DNA from: an uncultured Bacteroidales bacterium
GTDB lineage: Bacteria > Bacteroidota > Bacteroidia > Bacteroidales > P3
Assembly: GCA_937876865.1 (NCBI GenBank)
Contig: CALEFF010000028.1
Span: 1-64,000, forward strand
Reading direction: 5' to 3'
DNA: 64,000 nt
Part shown: positions 16,822 to 25,578 of the stretch, in pieces
Layout: each line of letters opens with the position of its first letter
How positions within the stretch are numbered: position 1 is the first letter of the stretch
Notes under the pieces: model-generated
Databases searched by the model: none
What the model was told of the DNA's origin: nothing
The model's input: only the letters and a program-made list of their open reading frames with translations
Position numbers and translations under genes: made by a program

Positions 16822-17787
16822 TTATTTAATGCGCACTCTTGGGTCTAAGAGTGCGTAAATTATATCTGTAACTACGTTTATTATGATAAGGATTACACAA
16901 ATTACTATTAAAGCTCCCATCAATACAGGAAAATCATATTTTTCTAAGCTATCCACAATCACAACTCCTACACCTTTCCAATCAAATATATATTCCACAA
17001 AAACCGCTCCTGCAATTAAACTTGCAAACCACCCACTTATTGAACTAACTATTGGATTTAGGGTGTTTCTTAATGCGTGTGAATAAATTATTTTAAACTT
17101 ACTTAATCCTTTTGCTTTCGCTGTGCGTATGTAATCTTGCGAAAGCACTTCTTTCATCGTGCTTTTTGTTAATTCGGTTATTACAGCAAGTGGACGAATT
17201 CCAAGTGTTATTGCTGGCAAAATAATGTTTTTTAAACTCAAATACTCTCCTTCTCCAAAATCATCTACACTATATAAACTACCAAACATTGAAAGCCCTG
17301 TGTAATCGGCTAAAAGAAATGCAAAAACCCAAGCAATAAGAATTGCCGCAAAAAAAGATGGTAAACTCATTCCAAGAGATGTTATAACAAGAATAATCTT
17401 TTCCAACCACCCATCTTTGAAAACAGCTGCTAATGAGCCAAGGGTTACTCCCAAAACAAAAGCAATCGCAATGCTAAGCAAAGCAAGATAAATTGTATTT
17501 GGGAAAGCCTCTTTTAGAATATCAACAACGGGTTTTCCACTTTGATAACTGCGTCTTAAATCAAAATGACTTAAATCATAAATATACTTACAATATTGAT
17601 GATGCAAGGGTTTATCTAATCCTAATTCTTTATGTATTGCCTCAATACTTTGTTCATCGGCTCTTTGTCCAAGCATCATTCTCGCAGGATCACCAGGCAA
17701 GATGTTGAATAACACAAATACGAGTGTTATTACACCAAACATCACAAGGAAACCATACGCTATTTTTTTAAGTATAAATTTTATCAT
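16822..17787 (-). CDS. Peptide/nickel ABC transporter permease (DppB/OppB-like), orphan
   Basis: 321 residues, six membrane segments. The N-terminus MIKFILKKIAYGFLVMFGVI and VFVLFNILPGDPARMMLGQ are diagnostic of the DppB family; the inner-membrane loop SQDYIRTAKAKGLSKFKIIY is the ATPase-contacting EAA region, and it ends LLDPRVRIK. It should pair with a DppC permease, two ATPases and a binding protein, none of which is in the window. Its start overlaps the stop of the DoxX gene as TAATG, so it is co-transcribed with DUF1599 and DoxX genes. Transport substrate cannot be inferred. Confidence 0.9.
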   Translation of the reverse strand: MIKFILKKIAYGFLVMFGVITLVFVLFNILPGDPARMMLGQRADEQSIEAIHKELGLDKPLHHQYCKYIYDLSHFDLRRSYQSGKPVVDILKEAFPNTIYLALLSIAIAFVLGVTLGSLAAVFKDGWLEKIILVITSLGMSLPSFFAAILIAWVFAFLLADYTGLSMFGSLYSVDDFGEGEYLSLKNIILPAITLGIRPLAVITELTKSTMKEVLSQDYIRTAKAKGLSKFKIIYSHALRNTLNPIVSSISGWFASLIAGAVFVEYIFDWKGVGVVIVDSLEKYDFPVLMGALIVICVILIIINVVTDIIYALLDPRVRIK

Positions 17788-18908
17788 TATTTAGTAGGCA
17801 AACTCCTCCAGGACCATTTGTTTTCAACCTTTCCTTTTGAGATTTGAATCAAACCAGGATTTGAACGAAGAATAGTTTTTATTGATTTATCATCAGAGGA
17901 GTAAATTAAAAAATTATTAGCCTTAGGATATTTTTCCAAAAATTCAGCACACCCCTCAGTATTTGTGGCAGTAACTATCAATACTCTATTGCCTTTTTCT
18001 ATTAACTTTTCGCAATAATCTAACATCTTAGTTAATCCTTTTTCATTTGCTTTTCTTAAATCATATGAAGTAATCATATACAAATCTGAAGTAGTGTCTG
18101 AAAGAATATCTATTGTTTCATCTTCTTCTCCCATATCTAAAAGAGTTAGCGAAAAGCCATCTGCTGCAACGGTATTGGTATTTTCTACTCTTGAATCAAC
18201 GAATGACCATTGTTTTGCAAAGTCTGGATTCACTTTATACTCTTCCATAAGTTTTTCCATTGTAAATTCCTTTATCTCTCCTGTTGAATTATTTTTATAT
18301 TTTGCATAACTAACAGGTGGAGTAACATCATCACCAACAGGGACCATTTGATTTCCTATTTTCCATGCTCTAAAATCAATCACAGGTTCATAAACCGCAC
18401 TATAAATAGAAAAGAAAATTATGAAAATTCCAAAAACGGAGGTAAGTAATTTAGAGTTTACTTTACTTACACTTAATTCCATTTTACGTTCCAAAAGAAT
18501 TATTCCTACCAAAATTACATCTAAAACAATATTCTTCCAAAAAGTTTCCCAATTTGTTAGTTTTATTGCATCGCCAAAGCAACCACAATCATCAACTTTA
18601 TTAGTTAGTGCATCAATAAAGGTAAGAATGGTAAAAAATCCCATAATAATAGTTGCTGAATACTTAGATAGCTTAGGGAAAAAGCCGAAAAACATCAAAA
18701 CACCTATCATAAATTCTAATGAACTAAGAAGAATAGACAGTGTTATAGGAAGAAATGAAATTGCATCAGTAAGCCAATTCATTCCAAACACAGCTATGTA
18801 TTCTTCTATTTTGTATGCCGTTCCCCAAGGGTCAACTGCTTTTACAAATCCAGAGAAAATAAAAACTCCGCCAAAGATTGCTCTTAATAAAATTGAAATT
18901 GCCTTCAT
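17787..18908 (-). CDS. DoxX-type membrane protein with C-terminal thioredoxin-like domain (BT_3928-like)
   Basis: 373 residues. The first 180 residues hold four or more membrane helices of the DoxX/MauE type (LLRAIFGGVFIFSGFVKAVDPWGTAYK; FFTILTFIDALTNKVDDCGCFG with a conserved cysteine pair). The C-terminal part (about 220-373) looks like a thioredoxin-like fold without a CXXC (MITSYDLRKANEKGLTKML ... GCAEFLEKYPKANNFLIYSS). This protein regularly accompanies DUF1599 and folP in Bacteroidales. A role in envelope redox or quinone chemistry is inferred from the family. One base separates it from the DUF1599 gene. Confidence 0.85.
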   Translation of the reverse strand: MKAISILLRAIFGGVFIFSGFVKAVDPWGTAYKIEEYIAVFGMNWLTDAISFLPITLSILLSSLEFMIGVLMFFGFFPKLSKYSATIIMGFFTILTFIDALTNKVDDCGCFGDAIKLTNWETFWKNIVLDVILVGIILLERKMELSVSKVNSKLLTSVFGIFIIFFSIYSAVYEPVIDFRAWKIGNQMVPVGDDVTPPVSYAKYKNNSTGEIKEFTMEKLMEEYKVNPDFAKQWSFVDSRVENTNTVAADGFSLTLLDMGEEDETIDILSDTTSDLYMITSYDLRKANEKGLTKMLDYCEKLIEKGNRVLIVTATNTEGCAEFLEKYPKANNFLIYSSDDKSIKTILRSNPGLIQISKGKVENKWSWRSLPTK

Positions 18909-18909
18909 A

Positions 18910-19446
18910 TTATAATCCTAATTTTATACTTGCAAATACAGAATAATTAACTATATCTTGATAATTAGCATCAACGCCTTCGCTTACCTTTGTTTTTCCT
19001 TGATTATCTTCAATTTGTTTTAAGCGAAAAATTTTCATCAATATCAAATCCGTAATAGAACTCACTCTCATATCTCTCCAAGCCTCAGAATAATCATGAT
19101 TTTTCTTCAACATAAGATTTTTGGTCTCATTAGCATACTTATCATACAATGAAAGTGCTTTTTCTATTGATAATTCCATTTCTTGACTGTCTTTTAATTC
19201 TATTTGAATCAAAGCAATAATACCATAATTTATCATTCCAATAAACTCAGAAAGTACCCCCTCGTCAATCATTTGCTCTCCCGATTCTTGAATGCTTCTT
19301 ATGCGAGAGGCTTTTATAAATATTTGATCTGTAAGTGAAGAAAGGCGTAAAATTCTCCAGGAAGTGCCATAATCAGAGAGTTTCGCTTCATACAATTCTC
19401 TGCACTTTTTTATAACATTATCGTATTCTACATTAGTATTATTCAT
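18910..19446 (-). CDS. DUF1599 (nucleotide-modification-associated) protein
   Basis: 178 residues made of two similar halves: YGTSWRILRLSSLTDQIFIKA followed by YSEAWRDMRVSSITDLILMKI. This internal duplication is the signature of DUF1599, an all-helical family grouped with nucleotide-modifying or pyrophosphohydrolase-like proteins; its reaction is unknown. It heads the leftward DUF1599-DoxX-permease operon and is divergent from folP, whose promoter lies in the 36-base gap. Confidence 0.88.
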   Translation of the reverse strand: MNNTNVEYDNVIKKCRELYEAKLSDYGTSWRILRLSSLTDQIFIKASRIRSIQESGEQMIDEGVLSEFIGMINYGIIALIQIELKDSQEMELSIEKALSLYDKYANETKNLMLKKNHDYSEAWRDMRVSSITDLILMKIFRLKQIEDNQGKTKVSEGVDANYQDIVNYSVFASIKLGL

Positions 19447-19455
19447 AATTTTTAC

Positions 19456-19463
19456 TATCTTTG
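19456..19463 (+). promoter_or_regulatory. -7 element of folP-dacA
   Basis: TATCTTTG followed by CGG, matching TAnnTTTG; the folP start is 20 bases downstream. Confidence 0.65.
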
Positions 19464-19482
19464 CGGGGTAAAAAAAATTAAA

Positions 19483-20337
19483 ATGTTAAACGAGGGTAAA
19501 ATTACAACATTTTTTAGAAAACAAAGTATTATTTGCAAAAAAAAAGTTTTTGATCTATCTTCTCCTAAAATTATGGGAATATTAAATATCACAGAAGATT
19601 CTTTTTTTGACGGAGGACGATACACTCAAATTCCACAAGCAATTCAACGAGTAAAACTTTTAATAGAAGAAGGTGCTGATATAATTGACATAGGTGCTTG
19701 CTCTACTCGCCCGGGCTCAAAACTCACAGAAGCAAAAGAAGAAATAAATAAAATCTTACCTATACTAAAACAAATAAGACAAGTTTTTCCTAATATTATT
19801 ATTTCCATTGACACCATTTGGTCAGAAGTTTCAAGAGTTGTAATAGACAATGGGGCTGATATAATTAACGATATTTCAGGAGGTGAATTTGATAAAAAAA
19901 TGTTAAAAACTATTGGAGAATTAAATGTTCCTTATATATTAACTCATTGGAAAGAAACTCCTAAATATAACAATCACATAATAGAAGTGAGTCAATATTT
20001 TTCTAAAAAAATAGATGCTTTACATAAATACGGAGTAAAAGATATAATTTTGGATTTAGGATTTGGCTTTGGTAAAACCATAGAAGACAATTATCTTTTA
20101 CTTGCAAAACAAAAAGAATTTCAAATATTTAATCTTCCTATTCTAACAGGGATTTCTCGAAAAAGTATGATTTACAAAACACTTGACACAAATGCACAAG
20201 ATGCTCTTAACGGCACAACGTTTCTTCACGCTTTTGCCTTACAAAATGGAGCAAATATTCTTAGGGTACACGATGTAAAGCAAGCAAAAGAATGTATCAA
20301 ATTATTTAACAACTATAAAAAATATATCAAACAATGA
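19483..20337 (+). CDS. folP: Dihydropteroate synthase
   Basis: 284 residues. All family blocks are present: IMGILNITEDSFFDGGRY, EGADIIDIGACSTRPGS, NGADIINDISGGEFD, DLGFGFGKTIEDNY, ILTGISRKSMIYKTL and NILRVHDVKQAKE. It condenses p-aminobenzoate with hydroxymethyl-dihydropterin pyrophosphate in folate synthesis and is the sulfonamide target. The folP stop overlaps the dacA ATG by 4 bases, so the two genes are coupled. Confidence 0.97.
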   Translation: MLNEGKITTFFRKQSIICKKKVFDLSSPKIMGILNITEDSFFDGGRYTQIPQAIQRVKLLIEEGADIIDIGACSTRPGSKLTEAKEEINKILPILKQIRQVFPNIIISIDTIWSEVSRVVIDNGADIINDISGGEFDKKMLKTIGELNVPYILTHWKETPKYNNHIIEVSQYFSKKIDALHKYGVKDIILDLGFGFGKTIEDNYLLLAKQKEFQIFNLPILTGISRKSMIYKTLDTNAQDALNGTTFLHAFALQNGANILRVHDVKQAKECIKLFNNYKKYIKQ

Positions 20338-21125
20338 TATTAAATGCTATTGAAGGATTACCAACTTTTAAAATAATAGATTTTGTAGATATTCTATTAG
20401 TTGCAGTTTTGTTTTACTACCTTTATAAACTTCTTAAAGGTACTAACGCTTTAAATATTCTTATTGGTTTCATACTTGTCTATATTGCAAGTGCTATTGT
20501 AAAATTTCTTGAAATGAGACTGCTCACCGAAATATTAGATCAATTCATTTCTGTTGGAGTAATTGCACTTATAGTAATTTTTCAGAGCGAAATCAGACGT
20601 TTTCTTATTCTTTTAGGTTCAAATGGCTTTCTTGAAAAATGGAAAAAACTTATTTTCTGGAAAAATAGCAAAGCAACCAAAAATAATTTAGACGTTTCCT
20701 CAATAGTATTGGCTTGTAATCACCTTTCGCAATCCTACACAGGAGCGTTAATTGTTATTTGCAAGACAAATCCTCTTGAACAAATCATTCAAACGGGGGA
20801 TATTTTCTCTTCCGAAATCAATTCTCAACTTTTGGAAACAATATTTTTCAAAAATACTCCTTTGCATGATGGTGCGGTAATAATAAACGAAAATAAAATA
20901 CAGGCTGCTCGTTGTATTCTTCCTGTAAGCAAAAATAGCAATATTCCTGCTTCTATGGGTTTAAGACATCGTTCTGCGATAGGAATAACAGAAGTAAGTG
21001 ATGCAATCTCAGTAATAGTAAGCGAACAAACAGGAAAAATATCTGTTGTAAAACAAGGAATTGTAAAACACGGCCTAAGTATAGATGAATTGCAAACTTA
21101 CTTGGATAAAGAATTTAATTCGTAA
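20334..21125 (+). CDS. dacA: Diadenylate cyclase (c-di-AMP synthase, DacA/CdaA type)
   Basis: 263 residues. Three N-terminal membrane helices (IIDFVDILLVAVLFYYLYKLL; ALNILIGFILVYIASAIVKFL; then the QFISVGVIALIVIF segment) precede the DAC domain. The catalytic DGA motif is LHDGAVII (Asp179) and the RHR motif is RHRSAIGITE (from Arg211). The enzyme makes cyclic di-AMP from two ATP and is membrane-bound, linking the signal to envelope and osmotic state. The folP-dacA pairing is usual in Bacteroidales. Its 3' end overlaps the convergent glycosyltransferase gene by 28 bases. Confidence 0.95.
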   Translation: MILNAIEGLPTFKIIDFVDILLVAVLFYYLYKLLKGTNALNILIGFILVYIASAIVKFLEMRLLTEILDQFISVGVIALIVIFQSEIRRFLILLGSNGFLEKWKKLIFWKNSKATKNNLDVSSIVLACNHLSQSYTGALIVICKTNPLEQIIQTGDIFSSEINSQLLETIFFKNTPLHDGAVIINENKIQAARCILPVSKNSNIPASMGLRHRSAIGITEVSDAISVIVSEQTGKISVVKQGIVKHGLSIDELQTYLDKEFNS

Positions 21126-22279
21126 AAAATATTTGAAAGCCTTTCACAACTATTTTGCCAACTATATTTATTAAAAACATAGTCTTTGCCTGCTTTTGCA
21201 ATATTTTTCTCCAATTCTTTATTATCTAATAATTCTATTATGCATTCAGCATACCCTCTTGCATTATCTGCAATCAATATTTCTTCTTTATCTTTTGCCA
21301 TTAACGCTTGATTTGCCAACGGACTTGTAATACAAGCCACATTCATCGCCATTGCTTCAAGCAATTTGTTTTGAAGCCCCGTACCTATTCTCATTGGAGC
21401 AATAAAAATCTTAGTTTGAGAATAATATTCCTTCATATCATCAACCCAACCCGGCATTATTATTCTTTCATTAGCTAATTTTTCCAACCAAGAAGGAGCG
21501 CCTCCTCCTGCTATTGCTATTTTAACATTAGGCTTCTTTTCCCAAACAAGTGGCATTATTTCTTTTATCAAATATTCCGCCGCATCAATATTAGGAGCAT
21601 AACTCATCGCACCAGAAAACAAAACATCAAAAGGTTTTCCCTTTGATTGAGGATAGGTAAAATAAGTTTCTGCTACTCCATTTGGAATAATATGTACTTC
21701 TTCCTTTCTTGGACTTTTCAAAAGTTTTCTATCTGCATCTGTAATTATTGTTAAAGCATCAAAAATATTAAACATTTTACTCTCATAACTTGCCAAACGT
21801 TTTGCTTCTATTGTAAACAACACTCTTTCCAATAATCCCGAATTATCAGCCCTACGCTTCATATTCATAGACAAAGTATCTTGAAAATCTAATACTTTTT
21901 TGCTTTTGATTTTCTTTGCAAAAGGAGCTAATCTTACGAATTGAAAATAACAAAGTTCTATATTATTTCTTTTCACAAAGGCTTTAAAATATTTTTTAGC
22001 CTTAGGAGAATTATAATAAGCTGTTTGAAAGGGCAAAAAACTAAAAAAAGAAAAACAAACCCTTAACAAACTTGAAAAAAGATTTAATTTCTCTATATGA
22101 ACGACTTTACAATATTTCAACAACTCTTGCTTTGCCTTTTCTTCTTCATCTTTATAATTTAAGCAAAAAAGGTAAACCTCGTGTTGTTTAGCCAATTCCT
22201 TTATTTGATAATAGGCTCGTAATTTGTCACCTTTCATCAAAGGAAATGGTATTCGCGTTAAAACCACTGCTATTTTCAT
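21098..22279 (-). CDS. Family 4 glycosyltransferase
   Basis: 393 residues, two Rossmann halves. The acceptor half starts KIAVVLTRIPFPLMKGDKLRAYY; the donor half has HIIPNGVAETYF, DVLFSGAMSYAPNIDAAEYL and the nucleotide-sugar-binding MRIGTGLQNKLLEAMAMN. Closest in style to the exopolysaccharide-associated GT4 group. Acceptor and sugar are unknown. It is the last gene of a leftward trio (permease, GT, GT); its start overlaps the previous stop by 4 bases. Confidence 0.88.
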   Translation of the reverse strand: MKIAVVLTRIPFPLMKGDKLRAYYQIKELAKQHEVYLFCLNYKDEEEKAKQELLKYCKVVHIEKLNLFSSLLRVCFSFFSFLPFQTAYYNSPKAKKYFKAFVKRNNIELCYFQFVRLAPFAKKIKSKKVLDFQDTLSMNMKRRADNSGLLERVLFTIEAKRLASYESKMFNIFDALTIITDADRKLLKSPRKEEVHIIPNGVAETYFTYPQSKGKPFDVLFSGAMSYAPNIDAAEYLIKEIMPLVWEKKPNVKIAIAGGGAPSWLEKLANERIIMPGWVDDMKEYYSQTKIFIAPMRIGTGLQNKLLEAMAMNVACITSPLANQALMAKDKEEILIADNARGYAECIIELLDNKELEKNIAKAGKDYVFNKYSWQNSCERLSNIFYELNSLSK

Positions 22280-23469
22280 TGAATTTGTTCGTATAGTGAT
22301 AATAATTGATTAACTACCTCATCATTAGAATATTTCTCTGATATAAGTCTGTAAGCCTCTTCTCCGATTTGCTTACATTCAGTAGGATTTTCTACACAAT
22401 ATTTTATAGCATCGGCAAATTCTTGCGGAGTATTTGCAATCAATATATTCTTTTTGTTTTCGTACATTATGCCCTCAGCAGCAATTGTTGTAGCGATAAC
22501 AGTCTTTCCAATACTCATAGCTTCTATGATTTTAATTCTAATACCACTTCCACTAAGCAAAGGAACTACCATTATTTGTTTACTTGTCATAAAACGAATA
22601 CTATCATCAACCTCTCCTACTATGTGAACGCCTTCTATATTAGTATCTATCAACCATTGAGGCATATATCTTCCTGCAAAATACGCCTCAATATTAGGAG
22701 TAGATTGTTTAATCTTATCCCAACACTTTTCTAAGAACCATTTAATACCTTGTTCATTAGGATGCCAATTCATACTCCCAATATGAAATATCGTATTCTT
22801 TTCTTCTAAAACATCTGATAATAATTCAGGCGGATTCATTCCGAAAGGAATAGCCTCACACTTCTTTCTAAGTCCATTTTTTCTAAAATATTCCGCATCA
22901 ACTTCTGTTACAGGGCTTACTGCATCGTAATCATTAATATGATTCAATTCATAATATTTAAGGGTCAATGCCAAATGTTTGATATATCCTCGTTTAAAAG
23001 GTGTTTTCGTAGCCTTATAAATTCTTTCCCATATCTTATGCTCTATATTTGGTGCTCGAAGAACAATTTTCGCATTGCTGAGTTTTCGCATTATAGGAAG
23101 ATAAGGTGTAAGAAAAATACTTTCAACTTGAATTACATCAAACTCCTCTGCTTTTAATATTTGAGCAAGTTTTTGCTTCATTTGATCATTGATAAATCGC
23201 TTTACGTGATAGCTTTCTCCACACAAATACGCTATAAGTGCAGGAATAAGTTTTATATCTAAATCAACAAAAACTGTTTCAAAATTAGTTCTCTCTACAT
23301 ATTCCACAGGTAATTTATCAACTCTACAAGGGTGTTTTTTGGAGTGAAAACTTAAAACTTTAACTTCATGACCTTTATTTATCAATCCTTCTGTTATATA
23401 ATGCATTCCCATACTGCCTCCGTCTAAGGCAGGAAAGGGTGGTTTATAACAAAATTGAAGTATTTTCAT
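22276..23469 (-). CDS. Family 4 glycosyltransferase
   Basis: 397 residues. It starts MKILQFCYKPPFPALDGGSM with an N-terminal glycine-rich loop; the C-terminal donor site is PLLSGSGIRIKIIEAMSIGK with VIATTIAAEGI. VLRAPNIEHKIWERIY and IFHIGSMNWHPNEQGIKWF are further GT4 features. It resembles its downstream neighbour, suggesting consecutive steps in one surface glycan. It overlaps both neighbours by 4 bases. Confidence 0.88.
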   Translation of the reverse strand: MKILQFCYKPPFPALDGGSMGMHYITEGLINKGHEVKVLSFHSKKHPCRVDKLPVEYVERTNFETVFVDLDIKLIPALIAYLCGESYHVKRFINDQMKQKLAQILKAEEFDVIQVESIFLTPYLPIMRKLSNAKIVLRAPNIEHKIWERIYKATKTPFKRGYIKHLALTLKYYELNHINDYDAVSPVTEVDAEYFRKNGLRKKCEAIPFGMNPPELLSDVLEEKNTIFHIGSMNWHPNEQGIKWFLEKCWDKIKQSTPNIEAYFAGRYMPQWLIDTNIEGVHIVGEVDDSIRFMTSKQIMVVPLLSGSGIRIKIIEAMSIGKTVIATTIAAEGIMYENKKNILIANTPQEFADAIKYCVENPTECKQIGEEAYRLISEKYSNDEVVNQLLSLYEQIQ

Positions 23470-24884
23470 TTCTGCTTTTTATATATTTTTTTAATTTTAT
23501 TTACTATTTTTTCTATTGTCTTGCCCCATACTTCTGCATTCATTACTCCTGCATCAGTTGTTGCTTTTGCGGTAAGAAACAATCCAACAGGTAAGAAAAT
23601 GAATGTTGAAAGCCACATGCCAACCCAAATAGGTATTTCTTCTTCTCGTGCTGCATTTTCACCCATTGTTCCTACTATGTAATAGATTATAAAGGCTAAG
23701 GCTGAGACAACTATCGGCATTCCTAAGCCTCCTTTTCTAATTATCGCACCAAGCGGAGCTCCTATAAAGAATAGTATCAAACAAGCCACTGAAAGAGTAA
23801 ATTTTCTGTGCAACTCTATTTGATGTCTTCTTATCATATCTTGTTCACTACTTAAACGCAAAAGATTAGAGTTCATTTCATTGTAAAGAAACTCTACTTT
23901 ACTTGAAGTAACACTTTCTATTTCTCTTTGTCTATCAGGAGAAAGGGCAGAAAGTTGAGAATAGAAATTTTCTTGTTTTAAATTATTTTGTGCATTTATT
24001 GCAAAATTATTCTTAGCCAAAGAACCAACAATTTCAATCAAAGTATTTTCATTTTTATGCAAAGTATCTAAGTTTCTATTCAATGCTTTTATATCTAACA
24101 TTTTGTAATGCCCTTCATATCTATCTTCTTCTGCTTCTTTATATGCAAAATCTGATATATCAAACCTTAATATTTGTTCTTGAAAGTTTAATCGCATTAA
24201 AGGACGTGTATGAATATTCAAATCTGCTACATCTTCGTCAAAGGTAAAGCCCGAATAGAGTTGAAAAATAAGGGTATTACCATCAGGAGTTGCATACATT
24301 TGTCCGCTATCGGCTATTGTAACATTCACATTTCCTAAATCTTTGGAATGATCGTAAACAATTATATCCTTCATATTGCGTCCTTCTTTGTCCTTACTGC
24401 CAATTCTTATAGTGTAATTTTCTATTTCTGAATAGAATTGATTTGGTTTTATGTTTAAAGTAGGTTTTTTAGTTTTCACCTCATACATAATTGTCCTTAA
24501 TCTCATATTTGCAGTTGGAATTATGTTGTTTGAAAAGAAAAAAGCCATAATTGACAGCAAAGCACTCACAACAATTAAAGGACGTAACACTCGCCAAAGC
24601 GACACCCCTGCTGCTTTCATTGCAACAAGTTCATATTTTTCTCCAAAATTACCAAGAGTCATAATTGAGGCAAGAAGTAAAGCTAAAGGCAATGCCATAG
24701 GCACAAGCGTAGCACAAGCATATACGACAAGTTCTAAAATAACCTCTATTCCCAATCCTTTTCCTATTATCTGCTCTATTTGTTTCCATAAGAATTGTAA
24801 TAGAAACACAAATAGCGATAAAGAAAAGGTCATCACCAAAGGCCCTAAATAAGACTTAATTATTAACTTGTCTAATTTTTTCAC
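23466..24884 (-). CDS. LptF/LptG-family lipopolysaccharide export permease
   Basis: 472 residues. It starts MKKLDKLIIKSYLGPLVMTF, typical of YjgP/YjgQ. Three N-terminal helices, a large periplasmic beta-jellyroll (about 120-330) and three C-terminal helices (including LILFFIGAPLGAIIRKGGLG) match LptF/G. With LptB it extracts LPS from the inner membrane and passes it to the periplasmic bridge. Being first in an operon with two glycosyltransferases fits LPS or surface glycan work. Confidence 0.92.
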   Translation of the reverse strand: MKKLDKLIIKSYLGPLVMTFSLSLFVFLLQFLWKQIEQIIGKGLGIEVILELVVYACATLVPMALPLALLLASIMTLGNFGEKYELVAMKAAGVSLWRVLRPLIVVSALLSIMAFFFSNNIIPTANMRLRTIMYEVKTKKPTLNIKPNQFYSEIENYTIRIGSKDKEGRNMKDIIVYDHSKDLGNVNVTIADSGQMYATPDGNTLIFQLYSGFTFDEDVADLNIHTRPLMRLNFQEQILRFDISDFAYKEAEEDRYEGHYKMLDIKALNRNLDTLHKNENTLIEIVGSLAKNNFAINAQNNLKQENFYSQLSALSPDRQREIESVTSSKVEFLYNEMNSNLLRLSSEQDMIRRHQIELHRKFTLSVACLILFFIGAPLGAIIRKGGLGMPIVVSALAFIIYYIVGTMGENAAREEEIPIWVGMWLSTFIFLPVGLFLTAKATTDAGVMNAEVWGKTIEKIVNKIKKIYKKQK

Positions 24885-24910
24885 TTTCTTTACTTCAAAG
24901 AATTAAATTA

Positions 24911-24918
24911 CAAAAATA
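24911..24918 (-). promoter_or_regulatory. -7 element of the LptF/G-GT-GT operon
   Basis: Minus-strand TATTTTTG fits TAnnTTTG, 27 bases before the ATG at 24884. Confidence 0.55.
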
Positions 24919-24935
24919 CTAAAACTTTCAATACA

Positions 24936-24993
24936 AGAAATAATTCTTTGATTTAAAAAAATAATTCTTTGATTTATTTTTTTATTTCTTTGA
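24936..24993. repeat. TAATTCTTTGATTTA array
   Basis: Two direct AATAATTCTTTGATTTA copies about 20 bases apart, then TATTTCTTTGAAA, between the PepSY terminator and the LptF promoter. On the other strand this is the CAAAGAATTATT form of the array family. Confidence 0.68.
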
Positions 24994-24999
24994 AAAAAA

Positions 25000-25028
25000 A
25001 ATGGCGATTAAAATATTCAATCGCCATT
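25000..25028 (-). terminator. Intrinsic terminator of the PepSY-like gene
   Basis: AATGGCGATT (25000-25009) pairs with AATCGCCATT (25019-25028); on the minus strand the stem runs into nine or more T residues. Confidence 0.88.
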
Positions 25029-25055
25029 TCTAATTTAATTGTTACGAAAAGTTAT

Positions 25056-25493
25056 TTAGTCTTCATATCCTATGAGATTTCCATTTCTATCAAAAACGAT
25101 TTCTATTCCGTTTCTTAGTTCTACCTCATAATCTCTTCTATCTTTACTTATTTTTATAATGAAAGAAGTTGGGTGCTTTGCTGTTACATAATTTACTATC
25201 GCACTTGGAATTGCCGCAGCAGGAACTCCTGGTTCTGATTTCACTTCTATCTCTGTCCATTCTCCTTTTTTATTGAAATCTACGTTTGATGTGTCTTCAA
25301 ACATTACTTCATAATCTTTATCAAATAAATCTTTATCGTGGAAGATTATTGATATTGTTTTATCAGAGAAATGAGTTTTAACAAACGACTGTGCTTCTGC
25401 TGGTAATTGATTAAACTCTACTGCAACTCTTTCTTGACTTTCGCAAGAGATAAACGCTAATGCCATTATGGCTAACAATGCTAATTTTTTCAT
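25056..25493 (-). CDS. PepSY-like periplasmic lipoprotein
   Basis: 145 residues. A lipobox signal (LAFISCE) gives a lipid-anchored protein. The mature part contains two tandem PepSY-like units: LPAEAQSFVKTHFSDKTISI with YEVMFED, and IPSAIVNYVTAKHPTSFIIK with YEVELRNG. In Bacteroidota such proteins commonly sit next to a two-component system, as here, and may act as ligand sensor or target; this is inference. It has its own promoter and terminator. Confidence 0.82.
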   Translation of the reverse strand: MKKLALLAIMALAFISCESQERVAVEFNQLPAEAQSFVKTHFSDKTISIIFHDKDLFDKDYEVMFEDTSNVDFNKKGEWTEIEVKSEPGVPAAAIPSAIVNYVTAKHPTSFIIKISKDRRDYEVELRNGIEIVFDRNGNLIGYED

Positions 25494-25540
25494 ATTCGTT
25501 ATTTTTTTAGTTATTACTTATTTATTTCTTTTTACATCTG

Positions 25541-25548
25541 CAAAACTA
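25541..25548 (-). promoter_or_regulatory. -7 element of the PepSY-like gene
   Basis: Minus-strand TAGTTTTG fits TAnnTTTG, 48 bases before the ATG at 25493. Confidence 0.6.
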
Positions 25549-25578
25549 TATGACAAATCTGAAATCTTTCTGAAATAA

